From Auriscalpium vulgare (taxonomy: Eukaryota > Basidiomycota > Agaricomycetes > Russulales > Auriscalpiaceae), in the NCBI GenBank assembly GCA_019915015.1, contig JAHBBC010000032.1, positions 346,388 to 410,387 on the forward strand: a DNA stretch of 64,000 nt, read 5' to 3'. Below the pieces are notes generated by a model. The model was not told the origin of the DNA, did no database searches, and saw nothing but the letters and a program-made list of their open reading frames with translations. Both the position numbers and the translations under genes were made by a program. Positions 1-10,271 of the stretch are shown piece after piece. Position 1 is the stretch's first letter, and each line of letters starts with the position of its first letter.

Positions 1-393
1 ACAGCAACGCACATCCGCTCATCGATGCAAAACGCCTCGTGCGGCTTGGGAAGGCTTGGCCTCAGGATTGTAGCAGGAGATAGATGGAACCTCCGATCGG
101 CCATTGTCATGAGCATCACCTGCCAGCAGATGTCAACCACATTGGTATAGAAGTAGGACAGTGTCTTACCTGAGTGACAATCCCACATATTTCCTCACAG
201 GCAGCGCAAGGTGCCTCCCCAATGCAACAGGGTCCTCCAGTGTTCTCAATGGTGCGCCCAGGATCCGTGTAAAAGACGACGAAGCCCCGTATGCAGGCGT
301 GCACATAGATCTTCGTCGTAAAGGGCAAGTCTAGAATCTTGGTGTCCCTTGAACTTCTTCATAGCCGATCCATGATAGCGGCAAGTGGGGCAT
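1..393 (-). pseudogene. Family A copy A1, decayed, cut by window edge
   Basis: This is a partial, damaged member of the family A described under A9. Read on the minus strand from a probable ATG at 393, it aligns base by base with copy A6 (30370 onward): the FVVF/DP block, the intron with its GTAAGA donor near 170, and the start of exon 2 with the DERMCVAV-like segment all recur. Small insertions and deletions are scattered through exon and intron alike, so no single frame stays open. The 3' part lies beyond position 1. It faces B1, starting near 1149, with about 755 bp between the two starts. Identity of the family is clear; whether the damage is real decay or poor sequence is open. Confidence 0.8.
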
Positions 394-1148
394 CGCGGAC
401 CCAAGTAAATGGGCGTTGAGGGAAGGGGGAGAAACTTGGGAACGGCGCGCTGGCCAAGGCTCAGGCTAGCCTATGCCAATATGTGGCGCAGCTCTCGTGG
501 AGATGACCAACCGGCGTTTCCCACCGAGTCAACGGCCCGGGAGTTGTTCCGCAAAAGGCTGAACTCGGTGCAGCTCTCGAGTCCTCTCAGGCCGACAAGG
601 CTTACGCCCTTAGCAATGAACAGGCTCAGCCAGTTGCTCCCTCGGGTTCAATCTTCTGGGAAAAGGGGCCGACTTCCGAAAGCGCTTTCGCAGCGGGCGC
701 TGCGCCATACATACTATACTTAACCCTGAGTACGTATCTCCCAAAAGAAATATCTTACTAGGACCGCACAAAAGCAATGTCTTCTAGGACGCAACAACAT
801 TATGCGAACAGGTACTGATAAAGGCGGACAAGCTTGTCCTTAGGGTTCGAGCCTGTCACCTTCTGATCAAGCCGATGAAGCACTCTGCGACGCCCATTCA
901 TAGTACTATGACGCTCGGGGACGCTATGGACCTGAGGAGTCGGGATCCTTGGTACGTTACCGCTACCGTAACTAACCACGCAGACGACTCACTGAATGGA
1001 TTCCTGATTAATATCCAGTAAATGTTAAGTAGGTGTGTCCGTAGGTGAGCTCCCAAGTTCTGCCATCTTCCGCTCGCACCAGCGAAACCATTTGCGACGG
1101 ACGGACATTATCCCACAGAAGCGTTCTATCATTCGCGACATCACACCA
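394..1148. promoter_or_regulatory. Divergent intergenic region A1/B1
   Basis: Gap between the probable starts of A1 (minus) and B1 (plus). It occupies the same position as the four shorter A/B gaps elsewhere in the window. A plus-strand open frame at 409-723 has no recognisable domain and I do not call it a gene. No clear TATA box or E-box was seen. Confidence 0.4.
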
Positions 1149-1760
1149 ATGGTGAAGATTACTGAATACGGGTACATCTACGCAGGAAAGGATGCGATGA
1201 ACACCCCGCACGAGCTGTCTGTGGGCGACTTGACCCTAGGGTCAATCTCCCCCCACACACATATGCGACGGGAAAGGACGACACTAGCGTTATAAGCAAG
1301 CTAGGACACTGACCGAAAGCTCCGACTCAGGAGAAGAAGACCCGTCCCTGCCCTCGTCCTACGCGTCCAGGCCACTCAGGCCGACCATCTCATCGGCAAC
1401 CCTTGGAGAGGATATTCCGCATATTCCGCAAGTTCTCCCTTCTGGGGACTTTCAATGGCACTGCAAGAGATAGCCTTGTAGAGGTGTTCCAGATGTTCCT
1501 TGTTACCAGTCCACCCCAACCCATCCGCGCAGCTTAAAGAATTGTAGTGCATACAACACCTCAATGGAGAACCAAGAAGTGGCCAGCTTGGATCTTACTG
1601 TGCCTCATACCTCGCCGCAGACGTGACATGAAAGAGCTATGGGGCGGCTCATAGGAATGGATCGGTTTTCACTTGGACCCACACTGTTGGAGGACTTCAG
1701 GACAGAGGCTGAAGTTCGATGGACGAAGTGGCAGGAAATGCTCGAAGATGGAAGGCTTTG
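1149..1760 (+). pseudogene. Family B copy B1, decayed
   Basis: Three separated pieces match family B in order. Near 1170 is a GYIYAGKDAMNTP segment, like YAGHESMNTP of B2 and YAGHEMISTP of B5. Near 1450-1530 one frame reads GTFNGTARDSLVEVFQMF, like the GTFQGTGRDQLASVFQQF of B2. Near 1690-1745 a segment reads LLEDFRTEAEVRWTKW, like the FRQEIVNRRTTW of B2. Different frames are needed for the pieces, so the copy is broken as it stands. It lies head-to-head with A1. It has the same kind of scattered indels as A1, A2 and the aldo-keto reductase relic nearby. Confidence 0.7.
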
Positions 1761-1769
1761 AGGACTTTG

Positions 1770-3450
1770 TCTCGACGACTATATGGTGAGGAGTCGTTAT
1801 CCCCTTTGACCTCCCATCTATCACGGACTTCTTTCCAATCTCCAGTCTTATATCGCGGTTTTATTCAACGACAATTGCCGTGAGTCAGCGTCACGGTATC
1901 GTGCTATAGGTCATCTTGACGAACCCATCGTTGTAGAATAGAAAGGCGCCCGACGGCGAGTTCTGGATCCGTGACAAACGCTCATAGGGTATGTCGCTAA
2001 ATATCTACGTGTTACAATTTAGGGTCTCACTGTTCACGCCGGAAAGTAATGTTCCATTCGCAATGCTTGTCGGAATTGCCACCGACACAGTCACGTTTGA
2101 AGCTCTAAGACTACCCCCGACCGAGAAGCTGTGTAAGTTCGCTTGAATCTCACGGCTTCACGGAACATCGACTAACGACTGCATTACAGAAGCCCATTCC
2201 GAGCACAGTTCTCTGGTACGGAACCAAAAACACGCACGTTCACGGTGAGCCTTCACGAACACAATTTCAATCTGGTGACTCTCACGTGTCGTTCATATGC
2301 AGTCATTATTCGGCTGCGACACCAATCGGTGGTGTATTACCAATAACCGATAGCTTGAATTTCACGAGATCGGGGATCTAGAGATGCGAAAAAGTGAACA
2401 AAGCGCGGTACACACACATCGCAAGGACCCAATCCTCGTTGTGCGGTCCGGGAATTGCCGGTCACTACGACCCCGCCGCTGACACGGCCCTCTGCAGACT
2501 GAAAGCTCCGCCGCTAAGGCTGCCGCAAACGACGCATCCGACCAGGTGCGTATATTCCGGCTCGACACGAGAAATTGGCATTCCAAGTCAAGACACGTTC
2601 GTACAGAGATGGAAACGAGTTGAGAGCAAGAAAACCAGAAGGTTGAGGTTCACAAAGCGGTTGCGTCCTGTTGTTCGCCCATCCGTGGACGGAGCTATAT
2701 GGAGGAACCCAGGCGAGACAATCAAAGAGATTAGACAACGCTGGAGCCTGAGGGTCCCGCAAGTGACTCGAGAGCGTCAGGGAAATTTGCGCACAGTCTC
2801 CTTTGTGATTGGGGGATATATGAAAGATTATCGGGGCTGTATGATGTAAAACAATTGCTTGAAATATTTCGTTTCGGTCAGCTACCTGACGCCTCCAACC
2901 GCACCCGAAAGCAGAGCAAATGAACGAGAAGAGACATCGGAGAAAAAGACGCTAAGTATGTGGGGGCATGTAGACAACAGCGATGGAAAAATGATAGAAG
3001 CTATACTTCACGCGTCGCTAGCACGGCGCGCCACAGGCTCGTGTCTACATCGTGCAAAATCGGACTGTGTGGCCAGCGAGTTCCCCGTTTTACGGGAATA
3101 TCAGCCAGACTTCAGCGGTCATATTGGGTTGCCGACGGTCCAAGAAAGGCCCACAGCCCAATGTTGACAACGGAAAGGAGACGCGAGAAAGACCGGCCAC
3201 AAGCTGGATGGAACATCAACTGTCTGGCCAAGAAGCTAAGAGCGCTGGTGTACAAGGCTTCATCTCCGACGATGAGACGGTACTCGGACACCGCGATGGC
3301 GGAGCTGTTGGCCGTATCTTGCACGATTCGAACCAAGCGGCGAAGAACGAATCCCGCAATGGCCTTCGGGGTGTGTTACTGCGGCATGGAATGTGAGCGA
3401 GCACGTTAACGGGGACGGATGATGCGGCCCGTACTGATGAAGGGCCCGGT
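1770..3450. other. Unassigned, probably degenerate sequence
   Basis: Several medium open frames lie on the plus strand (2394-2849, 2960-3409, 3052-3396). None shows a motif I recognise, and they overlap in different frames. Because neighbouring genes here are peppered with small indels, a real gene could be hidden. I can support no call. Confidence 0.4.
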
Positions 3451-3451
3451 T

Positions 3452-3464
3452 GGGGGGGGGGGGG
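3452..3464 (+). repeat. G13 homopolymer in a G-rich stretch
   Basis: A run of 13 G is followed by shorter G runs to about 3479. It lies within or just downstream of the degenerate 3' part of A2. Confidence 0.9.
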
Positions 3465-3479
3465 ACGGGGGCGGGGGGG

Positions 3480-4645
3480 CGAAGCAGCTAATCTCCCTTC
3501 CTGGAATGAAATCTGCTGACGATGTAGCCTCGGACACCATCCTGATGTCCTATCTCTTTGCCCCACTTTCTCAAGGTGAGCGCAGAGACGCTGTTGCGAC
3601 TCCGCGATGACCTGAAAGAGCCACGTTACCCACAGTCAAGTGTAAGAAAAAGGAGAGAACCCACTTCGTTACCGCTGCAATCTCGTCCCATAACAGAGTT
3701 GCATTGCAAGCTCTTATACTGTCGATATTGTCGAGCTCGAAAGTCAACCACGGGAACAAAATTGATATAGCGGTCTTCTCGTTGACAATATACCCAGCTG
3801 GAAAGAATGAAGGAACTCCAGAGAGGATAGCCCATCATCGAAAATTGCGGATGGATCCGAGTCCGCGTTTGATGTTGTTTCCGACTGATCGCTAGCTAAT
3901 CAGCTGGGAAAGGCACTGATGTGTCACAGAGCAAAACGGATACGTGAGACGCGTGCGAGGCGGTCTCGGGTTCGACTGCGTGCTGTGAGGTGGATAGTAT
4001 TTGGAGGTTTGTCACGGGCGTCTATTAGAAGCTTAGCCAGCGCACGGCTTGCCGTCGGCCACTGTGTAGGCCGTGACGTACAGGTATTGGCCAAGGGGTT
4101 AGATCAGGAGCGAATGAGTGGTCTATCTTTCCGTCAACATTTGTGACCCGAAGTGTTGAAAGATCGATGAGAGTGAGGTTACAGGTCGTCCACCGTAAGG
4201 CGAGCTAGGTTATCTGCAGAAGCCGGACGACGGCGGGTGAGTAGCAGGGCGATTGCAATGCACATTTGTTCGTCAAAGAGAGTCTGCTGACGGAATCGCA
4301 GGCCGCGGACTGAGGATATAGCAGGAGCACCGGTGGTATCGTACGACAAGCATGACAGATCGATGCCGCGAAGTCCTATGTCAACCACCCATTCACCTAG
4401 ACTATGCAACTTACCTGGGTGACATCACCCAACGTATATCCTCGCGCGTAGATTTCGTTGCTGCCCTCTGTTGCTACAGGGTCTTCGAGTCTCCCGGTCG
4501 CTACAGGATCCAGCTGTGAAGACGACAAACGCCCATAAAGCGGGGGGAAATTGTAAGCGGTACGAGCCAACGGCACGACTTTCATCAGCAGGCTTGCGGC
4601 CAGCTCAGCCAGAGCTTCTTGACATCTTCGAGAACTCATCCCTGG
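3480..4645 (-). pseudogene. Family A copy A2, full length but decayed, sister of A7
   Basis: On the minus strand this region follows A7 (32342-33758) over nearly its whole length. It has the LAELAA N-terminus near 4620, the LDPVAT/EDPVATE block near 4470-4510, the donor near 4415, the DEQMCIAIA segment near 4260, the acidic linker, the VTFELD-like segment near 3745 and the IIAESQQ-type exon 3 near 3610. Substitutions and many 1-2 nt indels break the frame throughout. A7 and A6 are adjacent in the middle of the window; their sisters A2 and A1 are also close together here, but with family B copy B1 between them. The full-length match shows this was a complete gene. Confidence 0.8.
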
Positions 4646-4649
4646 TATA

Positions 4650-6780
4650 GCCGGAGAGCGGAGATGACAGTGGACAGAGAATACGATTGGTGGCGCGGCA
4701 ACAATGATTGAGCCAGGAAGTCTGCGCTTTGTCCCAGGGTCGGAACTTGGGTGGCTCGGACGTGGTGTCTCACGGATGTTGAATGAAATAGCACGCTGAT
4801 TCCCGGCTGGAAGCTGAGCGGACGCGGCCGGTCGTCTAGTGGTCGAGTTTTGATCAAGGAAGTGATGATCCAAGTCAGGACGCGCGCGCAGAGAGGCCCC
4901 ACCCGAGCGTAGGAGCCGTGGCCAACTCACAATTCCCACGGGAAAGAAACCAAGAAACCCAAACAAACAACTGTCATTTCGACTGGCGGACGGACACATT
5001 ATTTATTAGTATCAATAATGACCACAAGATGCGACTAGCAACAAAGCAGGCAAACATAAAAGCGCCAAGAGGGTATTATAGTATGAACACGGACGGCTAA
5101 CGGGGTTAAAAGGCTACAAGATGCGCGAGCGCGCGAGCGCGAACAGGCAAACGTTTCAAGCGACGGAGATAATGCTACAGCGGGAAGACAAGCAGACAGA
5201 GAATACATAGAGGGTCCACCATCGGGTGTTTGTACGTGCGTAGAGAATTGAAGTGTGGTGCAAGAAGTGTGCTGAAGGCGAACGAATGCTCCGGTGATGC
5301 GATGGGGGCGTTCAGAATTCGGAATCATGTCGTGGAAGTCGAACGGGAGAGTGGGGCCAGCCTCGGGCTTTGGTACTTGGCGCGAAACAGCTCATTGCAG
5401 TTGTTGGAGAACCCGGTTGTGTCGGCGCCAAGCCGAACTCGAAGGGCGGAAGGTCGAGCCCCATGCCCGGCGCCGATGCCCATGTCCTGCAGGCCCTGGT
5501 GGTATGTCTGAAAGTCATGGTCGGCCGGGGGGGATACGCATCCTTCGAGGTGCACTGCGCCGGAGCGGCCGTCAGGACTCGAAGGCGCGCTGGGGCTGCG
5601 CGCGGTAGCGGCAGAGACATATCCGACGGGCCGACCGAGCCCGAGTTAGATCGAGGAGGGTCCGAGTGCGAGGAGCAGAGATGTCGGCGGCGTGCTGTTT
5701 GCAGGATATGGATCAGCCTGATCTGCGTAGGCGTGCATCGCGTCGTCGGCGCAATGTTGTCAAGCGGCGATCTGTTAAGTTCGTGATGTCGGCTGCGCAG
5801 CGCCAGGCAGCGATGAGAAGAGCGAGAGTTGAAGTTCTGATATTGATGCGTGAGTGAGAAAAAAAGAAGCGATGCGCGAGCACGAGGCAATCACGATAGG
5901 AACATCCGGCAGCGTCGCAGGGAAAACCCGTGGAGGAAAGGCTCTCGAATAGATCAGCGTGGACCTCGGGCATGTCGGCGAAAATGCGCGCGGGGGACCA
6001 GTAAGGGCCTGAACGAAGGCGCGGAGGACCATAGCGGGCCCAGCGCTGGACGGACGCCGCCGGCAACGTTGTAGCGAGGGCAGGCATTCCCTCCCCGGTG
6101 AATGCGGGCGCGCGCTGGAGTGCGGGAAGCAAGTCGAGCTGCGGAAGGCCGATGGGTTATGTTGTGCGGAAGGGGGACAGAGGAGCCGCCTGGGAAGCAT
6201 CGCGGCGGGTTGGACCGGAAGTGGTCGGCTTCTTACGGCGGCGGCGAGCTGCTCCCCTTCCATGCCCTCCGAGTAAGAGCTGGCGCGACGCTCGCACCGC
6301 TGTCGTCCTCGGCGGATGGGGGCCTTCGTCTTCTTCTTCCTTGTCTTGTGTGTCACGGGGCGAAGTCGTAGTTCGGGTACATCGTTTCTTGTGCTCGGCC
6401 TTGCGTGCTTTGCCTTGATCTCCCACAAGAGGCTTCGTCGAGAGGCAGGGCGCGCAGCAGTTTCTAGTGATCGCGATAAGTGAGCGCCTCCAACTGCGCG
6501 TGGGACGCGGGGGACACGTACCAAGATCTTGGCAGGGAGCCGGTGCGTCTCATGGTGCCCGGAAACGTGTTTCTGGCGTACAAAGTCTGCGCGAAGAGCA
6601 TGAGGCGTGGGGGGACCGAGGAATATAGCCCTGGGACCGGCGCTTCCCGTCGTCACTCGAACGCCCTTCAAGGACGTCATAGAATGAACGCCGGCTTGCA
6701 TGGTGGCTCCGCACATACCGTATAGGAATTTCGGCGCAATCGTGGCTCACGCAATGGAAGGGTCATGCGATGATGCTACC
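4650..6780. other. Unassigned GC-rich region
   Basis: Long overlapping open frames occur on the minus strand (5312-5890, 5775-6716) and shorter ones on plus. They look like frame-shadow ORFs of GC-rich DNA. The minus-strand frames around 5320-5560 could be the 3' end of a proline-rich protein, since two frames each give sensible short stretches, but I recognise no domain. A short GCGCGAGCGC repeat lies near 5121-5143. No family B partner for A2 was found here. Confidence 0.35.
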
Positions 6781-6801
6781 TTAGCTCGTCAAAGCGCACA
6801 G

Positions 6802-6807
6802 TATAAA
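6802..6807 (+). promoter_or_regulatory. TATA box of the aldo-keto reductase relic
   Basis: TATAAA lies 44 bases before the probable ATG at 6851, a normal spacing for a fungal core promoter. Confidence 0.55.
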
Positions 6808-6850
6808 ATGGGGGACTTCCGGCGAGCTCGGGCGATTTTCTAACCACCAT

Positions 6851-8254
6851 ATGTCCGCGAAAGTACCCAACTCGAAAGATCGGAAATTACCGAAGCCGCG
6901 CTCTTGGCTAGGGGCCATGGGCATCGACTGGCTTCTACGGAGAGGTGCCTCCCGACGAGAGCGCTTCAAGGTGAGTGGAGACACCACGTATTTTCTGCAG
7001 AGGTTTGATTCCGATGATCGCCCCAGATCCTCGACGATGTCTACGAATCTGGCTGCACGTGAACTGGGACACTGCGACGTGTACATGGATTCAGAGGACT
7101 GATCGGGAAAATGGTAAGCCCGGCTAGCACCTACACCTCGAGCACGGCATCTCACTATGGGAAACGTCGCCAGGCTTCAAGCGCACCGGGAAGTCGCAGC
7201 GAGATATTTCTCGCGACAAAGTCGGCAACGGGTCGCCCTCTGGCAAGGTCATCGACTGGCGACCCGGCCTACGTAAAGAGGCGTTTGAGAAGTCTCTGAG
7301 GGCCTCGCGTCGACTACATCGAACCTGTACTATGCCCACTGTGACTCGAGTGTTCCTATCAGAAGGTGGTTCATCCTGACAGCCGCGTGCAGCCTGATCC
7401 CACTGTTCTATGAGGCATGGCGTCTGCTTGTCGAGTTATCACATGCCATGGGCGCTGGACGGCCTGGTATTGTACTCGTCTTACCAGCAAACGGTCGGCG
7501 CAATGGCGGAGCTCGTCAAGGAGTCTCGCTTCTTCATCGATGCAAGTTCTAGAATGCCAAGACTGACATCATGTGTGTGCCCCTAGGGAGGTCGCGTGAA
7601 GTACATCGGGCCTCGTGACGAGGCGTCTGCCTGACGACTTTCGTCCGCGCGCACGTCGGTCACCCATCTCCGCGCTTCAAGTCGAGTACTCGCCCTTTAC
7701 GCTCGACATCGAGGCCAAGGCAAACGGCGTCTGCAGGTCGCTGCGCGAGCTCGGCATCACCGTCATCGCGTACTCGGCCCTCGGGCGCGGCCTCATCAAC
7801 GGGAAATTCGTACGCGTGTCCTTGACGCGCGCGCTGTGATGGTTTTCACGCGCAGATTGCCTGTGCAGAAAGGGCCGGAGGACTTCGCTGAGGACGACCT
7901 TCAGGCGTTTTATCCCGCGCTACCGAAGGAGAACTTTCCCAGATCTTGCGGATCGCGGACGACCTGAAGCAGCTCGTGCGCGCGCCCGGGCCGAGCGCGG
8001 TCCAGTCGCGCTGGCGGGCTGCTTGCGCAGGGCCCGGGGGAGTCATCCCGATCCCGGGCACGCGCAACGTCAAGGTGCGCTCATCGCTCTCGTCCGCTGT
8101 CGGTAATCGTGCTGAGGTGGGTGTGCGCAGATCTGAAAGAAAAATTTGGCGCGCTCTGGATTCAAGCTCACGACCTGAGGGAAGGGAGGAGGTCAGGAAG
8201 ATCGCGGAGAGGCGGATGCGACGCTTCAGGGAGATAGGTATCGGCCCTGTATGA
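6851..8254 (+). pseudogene. Aldo-keto reductase (AKR13-type), multiply frameshifted
   Basis: Pieces of a fungal aldo-keto reductase appear in the right order but in changing frames. They are PTRKIG near 6866; GAMGIDW near 6914; a DVYMDSED segment near 7078, with the catalytic Tyr expected in this part of the family; FKRTGK and a GKVIDWRPGLRKEAFEKSL segment near 7170-7300; and VEYSPFTLDIE followed by VIAYSALGRGLI near 7682-7800. The NADPH-binding IPIPGTRN lies near 8049. Introns are visible, for example GTGAGT near 6970 and GTACGC near 7810. Single-base gaps interrupt the frame about every 30-60 bases. The family normally has about 330-350 residues and this would have been full length. It is either a pseudogene or badly sequenced. 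The 3' end is approximate. Confidence 0.8.
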
Positions 8255-8259
8255 AGGAG

Positions 8260-10245
8260 ACGCTCTCGTGGAAACGACGTCGCTTCCGAAGTAGACAAGC
8301 GCACGACCACGGGGCAAGCGGGCGAAGGATAGTCTAAAAGAGGTGTCACGTCGGATGTAATTCTGTGAGCGAAGAGAATGATGTTCAAGCAATACCAGCG
8401 TCCTCACCAGTGTATGGTCGAAATATGGTAGACGCGTTATCAATGTCGGCTACTTGGGCGTGAAAGCACAGGGTAGTCAGAGCGGCAGCGCCCTGCCAAC
8501 TGGTCGCCACTCTGCGAAGGGCATCAACGGACGTCGAGGAGATGTGTACAAGAAAGATATGATGTCCGGGATACTGTATGTAGTGCAGCATCGTTTTATT
8601 TCATTTACATACCAAACACCCATTAAGCGCACCATGAAGTGGTGCGTGTCACACGGCAGGTTCTCCCCATCGTAGCGGTTAGACTTCAGAGTCTCCTTGT
8701 CAGGGTATGTGATCACCTTAGCGGCCGGAGGACACTTGTCATGAGGCTCCACCGGTGCGTTGGCCCACCATGTATACCGCGTGCATAATCAGAATGCTAC
8801 ATAGTGTCCAGCAAAAAGGCAAACACCCCGTCCTTCACACTCCGGTACCACGGACGATTGAGATGTGTCGGGTCGTCCGCCGCCTGCTTATAGGTCTACA
8901 AAGATATTTTGGTCAAGGAGAACTAAATAATATGAAGAGCGAACTGACGAGCATATTCAAAGCGGTTTTAATGATGGAGTAAGACGTGCTTGGCTCCCGA
9001 ATGCGAGGGCCGATGCTTCCAAGTCCGCTGCTGACAATTCACGATGACCTTGCGCTCGACCCTTCTAAGGTATGGCAAGTACGCCGCGCAACGAGGCGGG
9101 CCGGCTCTTCCTTCTTCCGACGTTGGCCTTGAAATGTGGTGTAGCAGTGCCTCTTCGGTGGCGTCAAAGGGTCCATCCATGCCGCATCTGTTGAAAGAGT
9201 GAGAAGGGATGATGAAATGACGCGCGAGTCCTCCACAATCATGAATTGCTGATCAGGTAGTCCAAGCCTTGCTCACTAAGCACCTCGTTGGCGGGCCGCT
9301 GCAGATGCATTATAGACGCCGCATCGCTGACGTCGACGTGCGACGATGTGAAGCTTGCCTGCCGAAGGTGCCCGCAAGACCTTCAATTGCGGTCGCGGAT
9401 TCCGGCTGTCGACAGGTTGCGACTAAAACGTTGGCTGAGGAGGCGATGAGCTGCCTTGACGAACTCGAAGTCCAATCGCGGTGGAAACTATGGGAAGTCG
9501 GTCAAACACATTGAATCCACTGGAGTCCTTCGCCACGCAACCCAAGTTACTAGCCAGGTAAACTGTCTTAGACATGCTGCAGGTACCGGGAGAAGAAGGA
9601 TGAAGCAGCAAATGTCCACAAATGTCGACATCGATTTGAAAGGCCGGGTCTACTCGGAAAATGTCGGCCGATGAGCAAGATCCCAGAACCATTTCGCAGA
9701 GATATCACTCAACGCTCTGGCGCAATCGCTTCTGAAGGGGTCGCGAATCGTGACTTGCAGTGGGGAAAGCAGCGATATGAGCGCGCAAAGGGTGTAGAAT
9801 TGAAAGGGATTAGATTTGATCTGAGATGAGGCTGTGCATAGCGGCATGTCACATCATTGTGACTCTCGCGTCCGCCCAACTCCGTGGACGGGAATGCATA
9901 CGTGAGCTCAGGAGCTCTGAGCTAACAGCTCCTACCGCCAGCAAATACCAGAAACTTACCTTTGTCTCCGACCTGTTGAGTCGAACGGAAAGGTCACGAA
10001 CACCGCATCAGCCAGGACGGTCTAAAATTCTGTAAGTAAGGACTGCCCTAATGCCCCTGGGGTCGGTTAGGTGTTGGCTTAGCTAGACGCATTTCAATTT
10101 ACACCCGCGCGCGAGCGCTTAGCCTTCGGAAGCTACCGGCTCAGGATGAAGGGCTGCTACATGTTGTAGCATCGTCGCTGGGTGTACGCGGCATCGCCGC
10201 CGGTCAGGTATCATACGGAGCTCGTGGGCTGCGCCACCTACTTGC
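8260..10245. other. No recognisable gene
   Basis: A minus-strand stretch near 8620-8752 (reading EPHDKCPPAAK and on to a possible GTATGT donor) could be an exon. Its continuation at 8385-8591 shows no known domain. Other short frames (8755-8982, 9269-9514, 9456-9674) overlap each other in different frames. I see nothing else to support. Confidence 0.35.
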
Positions 10246-10271
10246 TTGACTAATGTGCGTCGTGGTTACTT

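Noticed and set aside
5775..6716. A 313-codon minus-strand open frame
   Set aside because: It overlaps other long frames on both strands in GC-rich DNA, has Arg/Pro/Ser-biased composition and shows no domain; probably a composition artefact.
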